From contig NZ_CP050831.1 in NCBI RefSeq assembly GCF_012113595.1, forward strand, positions 2,170,001 through 2,234,000: a DNA stretch of 64,000 bases. The letters are read 5' to 3'. Position 1 is the stretch's first letter; every line of letters starts with the position of its first letter. The notes beneath the pieces were generated by a model. The model was given only the letters and a program-made list of their open reading frames with translations, had not been told where the DNA came from and made no database searches. This document shows, piece after piece, positions 16,231 through 26,258 of this stretch. Origin of the DNA: Bacteroides faecium. Lineage in GTDB: Bacteria; Bacteroidota; Bacteroidia; Bacteroidales; Bacteroidaceae. Made by a program: the position numbers and the translations under genes.

Positions 16231-18513
16231 TTATTCAATTGAAAGAGAGTAGGGAACATCTTTTTCTGTGGTTCCCCGTTGTTTGTTGGGCACAGGGCTC
16301 ATTTGGAATTGAATATTCGCACCTCGTGTCAACTGCTCGTGTGTAAGATAATTGCGTGAACAGGACTTGCCGTTCACTTTCATATCCTTGATGTAGCGGT
16401 AGTCGGGCCGGTTGTTGTCCGACTTGATGGTGATGGTCTTTCCGTTCTCCAAATGCAGCTTGGCGGATTTGAAGAGGGGAGAGCCTACGATATACTCGTC
16501 GGTTCCCGGACAAACGGTGTAGAACCCCAAGGCGGAGAATACATACCAGGCGGAAGTCTGGCCGTTGTCTTCGTCACCGCAATAACCGTCCGGTGCGGCG
16601 GTGTACAACTTATCCATGATTTCGCGCACCCAATACTGGGTTTTCCAGGGCTCGCCGGAATAGTTGTAAAGGTAAACCATGTGCTGAATCGGCTGGTTGC
16701 CGTGTGCGTACTGTCCCATGTTCATCACCTGCATTTCACGCATTTCGTGAATCATGCCGCGACTTTCCATGCCCAGCTTGCCGGGAATCACGAATACGGA
16801 ATCCATCATGGTATTGAATTCTTTTCTACCACCCATCAGGTTGATAAGCCCCTGCGGGTCGTGGAATACACAGAAACTCCAGTGCCAACTGTTCCCTTCG
16901 CAGAACTCGCCGCTCCAGTCTACCGCGTCGAAGTTCGGGTTGAATACGCCTTTGTCGTCCTTGCCCACCATCAGTTTGCGTTCCGGATGATAGACATTCT
17001 TGTAGTTCAGCGCACGTTTCTTGAAAATGTCGATTTCGCTTGCCGGCTTGCCCAGCTTCTTTCCTAATGCGTAGATAGTCCAGTCGTTGTAAGCATATTC
17101 CAGTGTGCGGGCTACGTTTTGTCCGATTCCTATATTATTGGCCACATATCCCAGTTGGTTGTAGGATTCGTGACCGAGACGACCGGAAGCCGTTCCGCGG
17201 AGATGCGCGTTTGTTCCGTGTTTCAGTGCTTCCCAAAGCGTTTCGATATCATATCCGCGCAGTCCTTTGATATAAGCGTCCGCTACTACGGAAGCCGAGT
17301 TGTTGCCCACCATGGAGTCACGATGTCCGGGACTTGCCCATTCGGGCAGGAATCCGCTTTCTTTATAAGCATTGACCAGTCCTTCCTGCATCTTCAGATT
17401 CATCGACGGATACATCAGGTTGAGGAAAGGGAACAAGCAACGGAATGTATCCCAAAATCCGGTATCGGTAAACATATAACCCGGAAGCACTTTACCGTTG
17501 TAAGGGCTGTAATGCATCACTTGTCCCTTGGCGTCTATCTCGTAGAAACTGCGCGGGAAAAGCATGGAACGATACAGGCACGAGTAGAATGTACGCAGGT
17601 TGTCGATGTTATCGTCCTCTATCTCTATCTTGCCCATTTCACGGTTCCAGATATCTCTGCCATTGGCAACCAGTTGGTCGAAACTCTTGTTGTCGAGTTC
17701 CTTCAGATTCAGTTCCGCCTGTTCGGGGCTGATAAAAGAAGAAGCGACACGGGCATAGACGATTTCTCCTTTCTTCGTTGCGAATCCGATGACAGCTCCG
17801 GTGTGGTTTCCCTTCGCTTCCGTTTCATTCGGAAGAATATTGTTCTCCGAAACGGCGGAAACGAAAGTAAACGGCTTGTCGAACTGCATGACGAAGTAGT
17901 TTTTGAAGTTATCGGGCACACCGCCGCTGTTCTTGGTCGAATAGCCGATAATCTTGTTTTCTTCGGGAATCACTTTGACGTAAGAACCCTTGTCGAAAGC
18001 ATCCAGAATGACATAGGCATTTTTTGTTTCGGGATACGTAAAGCGGAACATGACGGCACGCTCGGTGGGGACGAGTTCGGTAGTCACGTCATGGTCGGCA
18101 AGATATACCTTATAATAATAAGGCTTGGCAACTTCCGCTTTGTGAGAGAACCAACTGGCGCGCCGGTCTTGGTCGAATACCAGTCCGCCGGTGATTGGCA
18201 TGATGGCGAACTGGCCATAATCATTGTTCCATGGACTGGGTTGATGTGTCTGTTTGAACCCTCGGATTTTGTCGGCATCGTACGTGTATGCCCAACCGTC
18301 GCCCATCTTACCGGTTTGTGGTGTCCAGAAGTTCATTCCCCACGGCAGTGCCGTAGCCGGATACGTATTTCCGGTGGACAGTTCGTACTTGGATTGTGTG
18401 CCTACCAGCGTGCTGACATAGTCCACCGGATTCTTTACAGCAGAAGATTGCAGGGTGTACAACACGGCACTTCCAAGAAATAACAAGTGTTTAAATGAAA
18501 AATGTGTTTTCAT
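16231..18513 (-). CDS. GH92 alpha-mannosidase of the mannan PUL
   Basis: I start it at ATG 18513 (760 residues); the two preceding codons only give a TTG start. Residues 1-25 form a signal peptide. GH92 motifs: DYVSTLVGTQSKYELSTGNTYPA, TGFWDTFRCLFPFLNLMYP, WSGEFCEGNSWHWSFCVFHDP with the likely acid Glu, and GDEDNGQTSAWYVFSALGF. It would remove alpha-1,2- or alpha-1,3-mannose branches so that GH76 and GH125 can reach the backbone. It is the first gene of the minus-strand arm and is divergent from the HTCS gene, sharing a 210-bp control region with it. It is clearly diverged from the GH92 at 6249. Confidence 0.92.
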   Translation of the reverse strand: MKTHFSFKHLLFLGSAVLYTLQSSAVKNPVDYVSTLVGTQSKYELSTGNTYPATALPWGMNFWTPQTGKMGDGWAYTYDADKIRGFKQTHQPSPWNNDYGQFAIMPITGGLVFDQDRRASWFSHKAEVAKPYYYKVYLADHDVTTELVPTERAVMFRFTYPETKNAYVILDAFDKGSYVKVIPEENKIIGYSTKNSGGVPDNFKNYFVMQFDKPFTFVSAVSENNILPNETEAKGNHTGAVIGFATKKGEIVYARVASSFISPEQAELNLKELDNKSFDQLVANGRDIWNREMGKIEIEDDNIDNLRTFYSCLYRSMLFPRSFYEIDAKGQVMHYSPYNGKVLPGYMFTDTGFWDTFRCLFPFLNLMYPSMNLKMQEGLVNAYKESGFLPEWASPGHRDSMVGNNSASVVADAYIKGLRGYDIETLWEALKHGTNAHLRGTASGRLGHESYNQLGYVANNIGIGQNVARTLEYAYNDWTIYALGKKLGKPASEIDIFKKRALNYKNVYHPERKLMVGKDDKGVFNPNFDAVDWSGEFCEGNSWHWSFCVFHDPQGLINLMGGRKEFNTMMDSVFVIPGKLGMESRGMIHEMREMQVMNMGQYAHGNQPIQHMVYLYNYSGEPWKTQYWVREIMDKLYTAAPDGYCGDEDNGQTSAWYVFSALGFYTVCPGTDEYIVGSPLFKSAKLHLENGKTITIKSDNNRPDYRYIKDMKVNGKSCSRNYLTHEQLTRGANIQFQMSPVPNKQRGTTEKDVPYSLSIE

Positions 18514-18607
18514 GAACAAATGAATTTATTGATTTGAAAATAATTTCTACGACGAAAATAGGGAGAAAAGGAATGTGCTTCCATGAATGGACAGGTAAAA
18601 ATACCCG

Positions 18608-18638
18608 ATGGCGCTAATGTTAACCACTATGGCACTAA
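18608..18638 (+). promoter_or_regulatory. 21-bp-spaced direct repeat, candidate HTCS operator
   Basis: ATGGCGCTAA (18608-18617) and ATGGCACTAA (18629-18638) are identical at 9 of 10 positions and exactly 21 bp apart, two turns of the helix. They lie between the divergent GH92 and HTCS genes. AraC-type regulators often bind such direct repeats. Binding by this HTCS is inference. Confidence 0.5.
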
Positions 18639-18686
18639 GGCTTACCTATATTCCTGCCAAAAAAAAGTGCGGAATCTTTTTTTATT

Positions 18687-18694
18687 TACCTTTG
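18687..18694 (+). promoter_or_regulatory. -7 box of the HTCS gene
   Basis: TACCTTTG fits TAnnTTTG and lies 29 bp before the ATG at 18724. No clear -33 element is seen; the direct repeats lie about 49 bp upstream. Confidence 0.55.
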
Positions 18695-18723
18695 TCATAT
18701 ATCAAATCTAAGAATGACACGCC

Positions 18724-21700
18724 ATGAATAGACAACTGTTTTTTATCCTTGCTTCCATCCTTAACCTGTTGATACATACGGCATCTGCCTACAATCTGAA
18801 GCAGATTGCAGATAAGGAATATATGTCCAACAGTTCGATTACATCTCTGTGCCAGGACGAACGAGGACTGATGTGGATAGGCACTTGTGACGGACTGAAT
18901 ATTTACGATGGACAGGAGATTGAAGAATTTAAAACGCGTGACAAGGACGATTACTTATCCGGTAACCTGATTGACAATATCGTATATACCGGTGACGAGA
19001 TTTACTGGATTCAGACATACTACGGACTGAACCGCCTGGACAGGAGAACAAACACAATCACGCACTACAATGAGTTCCAGAAACTCTTCTTTATGAATAA
19101 GGATACCAACGGCAATCTGTTCATTATCCAGGACAGCAACTGTATCTATTATTATCATAAGAAAGAGGACGCTTTCAAGAAAATCAATATCACGGGGATT
19201 CCCATCTCGGACATCGTAGACTTTTTCATCGACGGCAACAACCGTATGTGGGTAGTGATGAAGGGGTACAACCGTTGTTATGACATACAGCAGGAACCCG
19301 CCTCGGGAGATATCACCCTGATGCCACAGAAAACCAGCCTCATTTATCAGACTTCACTGATTTACTGCTTCAACGACGAACAGTCCCTTTATTATATCGA
19401 CAAGGACTATAACTTCTACGCTTTCCATATCCCGACCAAAAAGAATGAGTTCATTGCTAACTTGGGCAAAGAGATACAGGCGCGTGGCAAAATCTCTTCC
19501 ATCGTCCATTATCACGACAGTTTCTTCGTCGGTTTCCTGATGGACGGCATCCTGTTATTAGAGAAGCAGAAGGAGACGAATACCTACCAGATTCAGCCGT
19601 TGCCTGTCAATAGTGGCGTGTTCTGTCTCAAGAAAGACCGTTTCCAGGATATTGTGTGGATAGGTACGGACGGACAGGGCGTTTATCTGTATTCTACCCC
19701 TCTCTATTCTATCAAGTCGACGGTACTCAGCAATTACAGCGAGAAGATAGAACGCCCCGTGCGTGCGCTTTATCTTGACGAAGACCGTACTTTCTGGGTG
19801 GGCACAAAGGGAAACGGAATCTTGAAAATCTATGATTATGAGGTCGACAGGAACATCTCCGACTGCCGGGCGGAAACTCTGACTAGCTCTAACAGCGCAT
19901 TGGGTAGCAACGCCATCTATTGTTTTGCCAAAAGCCACCGGAATCTCCTCTGGATAGGCGATGAAGAAGGGTTGAGCTATTACTCGTATAAGGAAAAGCG
20001 CATTAAAAACATTCCTATCCGGGTAGCAGGCGAAGACTTCAAATACATACACGATATTTACGAAACGTCGGACTCCGAACTGTGGCTGGCAAGTGTGGGA
20101 ATGGGTGTGCTGAAAGCCCGTATCGCCGGAACACCGGACAATCCGGTCATTGTAGATGCCCAGCGTTATGTCATCAACGATGGCGAACTGGGCTCGAACT
20201 ACTTCTTTACTATCTATGCCGAAGACGAATCCCGCCTGCTCTTTGGCAATAGAGGATACGGAGTGTTCCGCTTCAACAAGACGACGAACGGATTGGAGCC
20301 TATGTCTACTCATAAATATGAGAACATGACACTGAATAATATATTGGCTATCAGCAAAGACAGCAGCAACAATTATCTTTTTGGCACGAGCTACGGACTG
20401 ATAAAATATACTTCGGAGACTTCTTATCAACTCTTTAACGCTAAGAATGGCTTCTTGAACAACACCATTCATGCCATTCTCAAAAACTCGCCCGATAACT
20501 TTTGGTTAAGCACCAACCTGGGATTAATCAATTTCGATACCCGGCGGAATATTTTCCGTTCGTACGGCTTCGGTGACGGGCTGAAAGTGGTAGAGTTCAG
20601 CGACGGAGCAGCCTATCGTGACTCTCAAACAGGCACATTGTTCTTCGGCGGCATCAACGGCTTTGTTGCCATCCGTGCGGACGGTCGTCCCGAACAACTT
20701 TATACACCGCCAGTCTATTTCGACAAACTGTCCATTTTCGGAGAGCAATATAACCTGGGCGAATTCCTCACCCGGAAAAAGGGTACGGAAGTCCTCAACT
20801 TGCAGTACGACCAGAACTTCTTCTCAGTCTCCTTTGCTTCTGTGGACTATCTGAATGGCAACAACTGCACCTATTTCTATAAGCTGAAAGGCTTGAGCGA
20901 CCAATGGGTGAACAACGGTTCGGAGAGCGGAGTCTCTTTTACGAATATGGCTCCCGGAGAATATACGCTACTGGTGAAATACTATAATAGTGTCTTTGAT
21001 AAAGAAAGTGATGTCTACTCTTTAGTTATCCGTATCGGCGACCCGTGGTATGCTTCCTGGTGGGCTTATCTGATTTATGCCTTGTGCCTGCTTTTGTTGG
21101 CAGCCTTGTTGATACGTTCCTTTATCCTGCGCTCCAAACGCAAGAAGCAGGAATTGCTGAACGAAATAGAGAAACGCCACCAAAAGAATGTCTTTGAATC
21201 CAAACTCCGTTTCTTTACCAATATTGCCCATGAATTTTGCACTCCGCTGACCTTGATTTACGGCCCTTGCGGGCGAATCCTTTCATCCAACGGACTGAGC
21301 AAATTTGTAGTGGACTACGTACAGATGATTCAGACCAATGCCGAACGTCTGAATAACCTGATTCATGAACTGATTGAATTCCGTCGTATCGAAACGGGCA
21401 ACAGGGAAGTGCGCATTGAAGCATTAAATGTATCGTCCATCGTAAAAGGAATAGCCAAAACCTTTGTCGAAATGGCGAAGTCCAGAAATATCACCTTCCT
21501 GAGCAAGATTCCCGAACAAGTGATGTGGAACTCGGACAAGGGTTTCCTGAATACAATCATTATCAATCTGATTTCGAACGCTTTCAAATATACTCCCGAC
21601 GGGCAAAGCATCAAGATTGAGGTGGATACCACCGGAGAGGGCATATTGGTTCTTCGCGTAGCCAATGAAGGAAGTACCATCAAGGAAAAGGACTTCCAGC

Positions 21701-22761
21701 ATATCTTCAACCGCTATTCCATCTTGGATAATTTTGAGAATCAGGATGAGAAGAACTTTTCCCGGAACGGATTGGGGCTTGCCATCTCATACAATATGGC
21801 AAAGTTACTGAACGGCACGTTGAAAGTGGAGAATACTCCTGACGGATGGGTGATGTTTACATTGTCTTTGCCTGTCATGGAAACGACTGCCGGAGTAGTG
21901 GCAACGAAACGGATTACCGCGGAATATATTCCGAAGATAGACACGCAGCCTATCTTGAAGCTCCCTCATTATGAGTTTGACAAGATGCGCCCTACTTTGC
22001 TGGTGGTCGATGATGAAATAGAAATGCTGTGGTTTATCGGTGAAATCTTCTCCGGTGACTTTAATGTAGTAACCCTGCAAGACCCCGAACGGGTGGAACA
22101 GGTGATGAACGAAGTGTATCCGAATGTGATAATCTGTGATGTCATGATGCCGGGAATCAGCGGCATTGAGCTCACGAAACGGATTAAAGCGGTGAAAGAG
22201 ACGGCGCATATTCCTATCATCATAGTATCCGGACGGCATGAGATGGAAGAGCAGATGGCGGCTCTCTCGGCAGGTGCGGAGATGTATATCACGAAACCGT
22301 TTAATGCGGAATATCTCCGTATTTCGGTGGGGCAGGTGATGGAACGGAAAGAAGTTCTGAAGAACTATTTCAGTTCGCCCATCAGCTCTTTTGAAAAGTC
22401 GGACGGCAAACTGACGCATAAGGAATCGAAGAAATTCCTTCAGTCCGTCTTGAAGATTATCAATGACAATATAACGAACAAGGAACTGACTCCCCGTTAT
22501 ATTGCCGACCGGCTGGCAATCAGCCCGCGCAGCCTTTACCGGAAAATGGAAGAAATCGGTGAAGATAGTCCGACGGATTTGATAAAGGAATGTCGTCTGC
22601 ATATCGCCAAAGATTTACTGTTGACGACTAAAAAGACAATTGATGAAATTGTATTCGATTCCGGTTTCTCCAATAAAGTAACTTTCTTCAAAGTGTTCCG
22701 CGAAAAGTACGGGTGCACGCCAAAAGAGTTTCGGATGAAACATTTGGAAGAGGTGTTGTAG
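18724..22761 (+). CDS. Hybrid two-component sensor/regulator (HTCS) of the mannan PUL
   Basis: A 1345-residue one-piece signalling protein. Domains in order: signal peptide (1-22); periplasmic beta-propeller repeats with recurring LMWIGTCDGL/WIGTDGQGV-type motifs (about 30-690); Y_Y_Y domain (about 690-765); transmembrane helix (about 778-805); histidine kinase with His836 in NIAHEFCTPLTL; HATPase with N-box near 942 and GLGLA near 1016; receiver with Asp1139 in CDVMMPG; C-terminal AraC-type HTH (about 1240-1340). It should sense mannan oligosaccharides in the periplasm and activate this PUL. The H-box reads HEFCTP where HEFRTP or HEIRTP is usual. Confidence 0.93.
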   Translation: MNRQLFFILASILNLLIHTASAYNLKQIADKEYMSNSSITSLCQDERGLMWIGTCDGLNIYDGQEIEEFKTRDKDDYLSGNLIDNIVYTGDEIYWIQTYYGLNRLDRRTNTITHYNEFQKLFFMNKDTNGNLFIIQDSNCIYYYHKKEDAFKKINITGIPISDIVDFFIDGNNRMWVVMKGYNRCYDIQQEPASGDITLMPQKTSLIYQTSLIYCFNDEQSLYYIDKDYNFYAFHIPTKKNEFIANLGKEIQARGKISSIVHYHDSFFVGFLMDGILLLEKQKETNTYQIQPLPVNSGVFCLKKDRFQDIVWIGTDGQGVYLYSTPLYSIKSTVLSNYSEKIERPVRALYLDEDRTFWVGTKGNGILKIYDYEVDRNISDCRAETLTSSNSALGSNAIYCFAKSHRNLLWIGDEEGLSYYSYKEKRIKNIPIRVAGEDFKYIHDIYETSDSELWLASVGMGVLKARIAGTPDNPVIVDAQRYVINDGELGSNYFFTIYAEDESRLLFGNRGYGVFRFNKTTNGLEPMSTHKYENMTLNNILAISKDSSNNYLFGTSYGLIKYTSETSYQLFNAKNGFLNNTIHAILKNSPDNFWLSTNLGLINFDTRRNIFRSYGFGDGLKVVEFSDGAAYRDSQTGTLFFGGINGFVAIRADGRPEQLYTPPVYFDKLSIFGEQYNLGEFLTRKKGTEVLNLQYDQNFFSVSFASVDYLNGNNCTYFYKLKGLSDQWVNNGSESGVSFTNMAPGEYTLLVKYYNSVFDKESDVYSLVIRIGDPWYASWWAYLIYALCLLLLAALLIRSFILRSKRKKQELLNEIEKRHQKNVFESKLRFFTNIAHEFCTPLTLIYGPCGRILSSNGLSKFVVDYVQMIQTNAERLNNLIHELIEFRRIETGNREVRIEALNVSSIVKGIAKTFVEMAKSRNITFLSKIPEQVMWNSDKGFLNTIIINLISNAFKYTPDGQSIKIEVDTTGEGILVLRVANEGSTIKEKDFQHIFNRYSILDNFENQDEKNFSRNGLGLAISYNMAKLLNGTLKVENTPDGWVMFTLSLPVMETTAGVVATKRITAEYIPKIDTQPILKLPHYEFDKMRPTLLVVDDEIEMLWFIGEIFSGDFNVVTLQDPERVEQVMNEVYPNVIICDVMMPGISGIELTKRIKAVKETAHIPIIIVSGRHEMEEQMAALSAGAEMYITKPFNAEYLRISVGQVMERKEVLKNYFSSPISSFEKSDGKLTHKESKKFLQSVLKIINDNITNKELTPRYIADRLAISPRSLYRKMEEIGEDSPTDLIKECRLHIAKDLLLTTKKTIDEIVFDSGFSNKVTFFKVFREKYGCTPKEFRMKHLEEVL

Positions 22762-22769
22762 CAGTCTGT

Positions 22770-22796
22770 GGCAAGGTGCTTGCCCCTACTTTTGTT
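22770..22796 (+). terminator. Probable terminator of the HTCS gene
   Basis: GGCAAG (22770-22775) and CTTGCC (22779-22784) form a 6-bp stem with a 3-nt loop, followed by a T-rich stretch. It starts 8 bp after the stop codon. Confidence 0.5.
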
Positions 22797-22876
22797 TTCT
22801 TCTGCCCGAAAGGAAGATAAACGGCTCTGTAATGTATTCTGACGTATGTTTAAGCTAGAAATAGAAGAAGTAAATT

Positions 22877-22903
22877 TCCGTGTTAATGTAGTAAGTATCC
22901 GTG
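22877..22903 (+). promoter_or_regulatory. 21-bp-spaced TCCGTG repeat, candidate HTCS operator
   Basis: TTTCCGTGTTA and TATCCGTGCCA carry TCCGTG at 22877-22882 and 22898-22903, exactly 21 bp apart. The reverse complement of the second copy contains TTGGCACGGA, partly like the ATGGCACTAA repeat upstream of the HTCS gene. It lies about 53 bp upstream of the -7 box of the SusC/D operon. Confidence 0.42.
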
Positions 22904-22955
22904 CCAAAAGGTAAAAAAGAACAGTTGGATTTCTTCTGGTAGAGTTCAGCGATTT

Positions 22956-22963
22956 TATCTTTG
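22956..22963 (+). promoter_or_regulatory. -7 box of the mannan SusC/D operon
   Basis: TATCTTTG fits TAnnTTTG. No -33 TTG lies 19-21 bp upstream, as expected for an activator-dependent promoter. The leader to the ATG at 23024 would be about 55 nt. Confidence 0.5.
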
Positions 22964-23023
22964 CTTCATCGAAATTTTTAAGTAGATGAACTTGAAAGTA
23001 TTAATTTATTAATCTTTAATCTA

Positions 23024-24979
23024 ATGAAAAGGAAACTTAGTTTTTTATTCCTATCAGCATTGACCCTTCCATTTTTTATGGTTTCGTGTAGTGATGATAA
23101 AGAAGAACAGGAAGTGAAGCCGGCGACTGATTTGGTGGTCGATAATAATTCGGTGACGCTACTGCAAGGAGATGAAATTACGGTAGGTATTACTTCCGGT
23201 AATGGAGATTATTATGTGAAACCATTTGATGAAAGTGTAGCGACGGCTGTCATCAATGGTAATAAAGTAACAATTAAAGCAACGGAGAATAGCCATCTTG
23301 AAGAAAATAACCGCATCGAAACAACAGTATTAGTAGTAGACGGACGCAAGAAAGTGGCTAGAATCCAGGTGCAGGTTGCCAAACTCTGGGACTTGACGGC
23401 AGATGTGCCGGAAGAAGGATTCGACTTGTTTATCGGTGAAAAACGAATGGTGAAAATCCTGACGGGTAACGGTGATTATGAGATTTCCATTCCCGAAGGT
23501 GCTGATAAATATATCGAAGTGGGCGAGCTTTCCGGTCAGGTATTCCCCGTAACCGCCAAATTTGAAACAGGAACAGGCCCCGTAGAAATCACGATTACCG
23601 ACAAGAAAGGGAAAACAACGATTATTCCGGTGGTGGTGAATATCGTCGATTTGGTGTTGAAAACCAATGAAGCTACTTTCTCCGAGCCGGATGCCGAGTC
23701 TCAGTATATAACTATTGAGAAAGGGAATGGCGGTTATAGCTTTACTTATCAGGTGGGAGACGGCGAGCCGACTACCGATGTTACCATTGTAGAGGCTACC
23801 GAAAAAGAGAATCTGATTACATTGAAGCCGAAAGCAAGAGGAGATGTAAAAGTGATTGTGACCGACCAGAAAGGTTCGGTGGAAGAGATTGCAGTGAAAG
23901 TCAATCCGTACGAAATTAAGTTGGAAGACAATGCGACTTCGTTGACTGTCAACGGATTTGATAATTCAAAAGAAGTGGCTATCTCCCGCGGTAACGGTGA
24001 CTATCAACTGGCGCCATTGACGGATGATAATAAGAAGTACTTGAAATCGGCGGAAATAGACGAAAACGGTCGTCTGAGAGTTGAGGGCAACTGGCTGGGA
24101 ACTACTACGCTTACCATTACGGACGCTGCCGGAAAAGAACTGGACTTGCCGGTTACTGTCATGCCGATGGCTGCATTGCTTGAATCAGACCGTTGTTTCA
24201 AGATTGACATAAAGAAGTTCCTGGAAACAAATCAGTCTTTGGACAATATGCAACAGCTTACTTTCGAGATGGTATTCTATCCTACCTACTCACGTGCTTT
24301 ACAATCATTTATCGGTTTGGAAGGAGTGTTCCTGCTCCGTTGCGAATCAGCCGGCGATACAGACCTGCGTTTTGAGATAGCTACCAAGATACACAAAGAC
24401 CCTAATAATCTGAATGGTGACAGATATAACGACCCTCGTTTCCGCAGTCAGCAGAAAATGGGCAATGACCGCCAGGGAAATGGGAAGTGGTATCATCTTA
24501 CTATTGTGTTCGACGGTACTCAAAGCAGTACAAAGGAAGCGTATAAGATGTATATCAATGGAGTGCGTGAAGAACTTACCCCGGCGAGCAATGATTATGC
24601 CGATGTAAGACCTGACCCGTATTTGGTTCTCTCTTCCGTATCCGGCGATAACGCATTAATGATTGGCCGTTCCGGTAATAATAGATATCGTTTGGGCTAT
24701 TGTGGTGTTGCCCAGGCGCGTATGTGGAAAACTGCTCGTACCGAAGAACAGATAAAAGCGGATATGTGCAAATATTACAGTCGGGAAGAAGCACAGGCAA
24801 ATCCGGATTTATTAGGCTACTGGGTGCCTTCTAACGGTGTTGGTGATATTAGTGTTTTCCCGAACTATGGTTCGGCAGGCGAAGGACTGGATGCGGTGGT
24901 TTATAATAATGATGAGAGCATCAAGGCTGTGACTTTCCCCGACCGTTACAAAAAGGTAGAATGTCCTCATTCATACTAA
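23024..24979 (+). CDS. Surface lipoprotein with Ig-like repeats and a LamG-like lectin domain
   Basis: A 651-residue lipoprotein; the signal ends FFMVSC with lipid-bearing Cys22 followed by acidic SDDKEE, which suggests surface export in Bacteroides. Residues 35-390 are four Ig-like/BIG2-type repeats, each with a GNGxY signature (GNGDYYV, GNGDYEI, GNGGYSF, GNGDYQL). The C-terminal 250 residues are a concanavalin A/LamG-like domain (ALQSFIGLEGVFLLRC through ALMIGRSGNNRYRLGYCGVAQARMWKTARTEEQI). It probably binds mannan at the cell surface. It is the first gene of the SusC/D operon and has the same architecture as the protein at 32917. Confidence 0.8.
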   Translation: MKRKLSFLFLSALTLPFFMVSCSDDKEEQEVKPATDLVVDNNSVTLLQGDEITVGITSGNGDYYVKPFDESVATAVINGNKVTIKATENSHLEENNRIETTVLVVDGRKKVARIQVQVAKLWDLTADVPEEGFDLFIGEKRMVKILTGNGDYEISIPEGADKYIEVGELSGQVFPVTAKFETGTGPVEITITDKKGKTTIIPVVVNIVDLVLKTNEATFSEPDAESQYITIEKGNGGYSFTYQVGDGEPTTDVTIVEATEKENLITLKPKARGDVKVIVTDQKGSVEEIAVKVNPYEIKLEDNATSLTVNGFDNSKEVAISRGNGDYQLAPLTDDNKKYLKSAEIDENGRLRVEGNWLGTTTLTITDAAGKELDLPVTVMPMAALLESDRCFKIDIKKFLETNQSLDNMQQLTFEMVFYPTYSRALQSFIGLEGVFLLRCESAGDTDLRFEIATKIHKDPNNLNGDRYNDPRFRSQQKMGNDRQGNGKWYHLTIVFDGTQSSTKEAYKMYINGVREELTPASNDYADVRPDPYLVLSSVSGDNALMIGRSGNNRYRLGYCGVAQARMWKTARTEEQIKADMCKYYSREEAQANPDLLGYWVPSNGVGDISVFPNYGSAGEGLDAVVYNNDESIKAVTFPDRYKKVECPHSY

Positions 24980-24997
24980 AACAAGGAGTATAATAAT

Positions 24998-26245
24998 ATG
25001 AGAAACAATATGATAACAAAGAAACTAATCAAATTTGCCTTGCTGTTTTTCCTTATTGGACTGGCAGCTTGTGACAATACCTTAAATCCGGGATTTAATC
25101 CGGACGATTATGAAGCGATTGTTCCGCCTGAACCTGTCCGTACCATGGATGCAATGGCTAGTGGTGAACGTGTAGTGCTTTCGGGGGCTTCGCTGACGGA
25201 CATCATTCTGAAATGGACGCCTACCGAGAAACACGGTAATACAGTATATCGTTACGAAGTGCTGATTGATACGATTGGCGGAGACTTTACCGAACCGGTA
25301 GAAACCGTATTCTCCGACAATAACGGACTGGAGCCTCAACTGACATTGACGCATTATCAGGCGAATACGATTGGCAAACTTGCCAAGTTCCGTTGCAACA
25401 CGAACGGAACGCTGCGTTGGAAAGTACGTGCTTATTGCGGGCTTGACCAGGCAATCAGTAGTCTGGAAGGTTACTTCGTGATATTTATGATGGACGGCAT
25501 CGACGATATGCCATCGGAGAACGAACCGGTTTATATCACAGGTATCGGTACGGAAGATGACGGTGACGAAGCGGAAGCGTTGCAGATGCTCCGGCAGAAC
25601 GAGGGAATCTACCAGACTTTCGTACAGTTGAAAGCCGACCAGCCGTTTATCTTTATGTCGACGGTAGAGGGACGCAAATGCTATTACTATGTAGACAACA
25701 ATGGCGTGTTGCGTGAACGCAATGACGGTGAAGAATATACGGTGACTGTTCCGAAGTCCGGTATTTATCGTATTACTATCAATATGGGTGAACAGACTAT
25801 CTCGTATGATGAAATCGGAACGGTTTCTCTTTACAACCATTCCGGCGGATATACGAAAGTCTTCAATTACCTGGGTTATGGTAAATGGGGCGTGAAGGAT
25901 TACACGGCACAGAAGAAAGTCGAAAGTTGGGCAGGAAGCGGAGAAACCCGTCACAGTTTCAAGATGGAGATTAACGGAACTACTTATCGCTGGGGACATA
26001 AGGACAAGGATAAGGGACAGCCTACCCTGACAACGGATGCCGGCTATTATAACTTATATCAACTGGCATTGGGAACAGACCCTTGGGATTACAGTTTCCG
26101 TTTCTGCGACGAACTTCTTCAGTGGGGAGCTGTGCAGAACAATATCTATTATGCTACGGTGAAAACTGACGTTACCCTTTATTTCAACGCGGAGTTTGGA
26201 GCATATACCCACCGTTGGGTGGCTTCGGAAACCAATGAAGATTAA
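24998..26245 (+). CDS. SusE/SusF-like surface glycan-binding lipoprotein
   Basis: A 415-residue lipoprotein with lipobox LIGLAAC followed by DNTLNPGFN. The N-terminal part (about 55-165) resembles the Ig-like first domain of SusE-type proteins (VVLSGASLTDIILKWTPT, YRYEVLIDTIGGDF). The later part contains two beta-rich domains with FVQLKADQPFIFMS and YTVTVPKSGIYRITINMGEQTI, as in the carbohydrate-binding domains of SusE/F. The gene lies 18 bp after the lectin-like lipoprotein and 13 bp before the surface GH76. It would hold mannan at the cell surface. The fold is inferred from motifs; no enzyme motif is seen. Confidence 0.75.
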   Translation: MRNNMITKKLIKFALLFFLIGLAACDNTLNPGFNPDDYEAIVPPEPVRTMDAMASGERVVLSGASLTDIILKWTPTEKHGNTVYRYEVLIDTIGGDFTEPVETVFSDNNGLEPQLTLTHYQANTIGKLAKFRCNTNGTLRWKVRAYCGLDQAISSLEGYFVIFMMDGIDDMPSENEPVYITGIGTEDDGDEAEALQMLRQNEGIYQTFVQLKADQPFIFMSTVEGRKCYYYVDNNGVLRERNDGEEYTVTVPKSGIYRITINMGEQTISYDEIGTVSLYNHSGGYTKVFNYLGYGKWGVKDYTAQKKVESWAGSGETRHSFKMEINGTTYRWGHKDKDKGQPTLTTDAGYYNLYQLALGTDPWDYSFRFCDELLQWGAVQNNIYYATVKTDVTLYFNAEFGAYTHRWVASETNED

Positions 26246-26258
26246 AAAATAGAATCAG

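Noticed and set aside
17119..18483. Long plus-strand frame of 454 codons
   Set aside because: It lies fully antisense to the well-supported GH92 gene, has no signal or domain motif, and reflects codon bias of the other strand.
25082..25999. Minus-strand frame of 305 codons
   Set aside because: Antisense to the SusE-like gene, no ribosome-binding site or motif, low-complexity His/Arg-rich translation.
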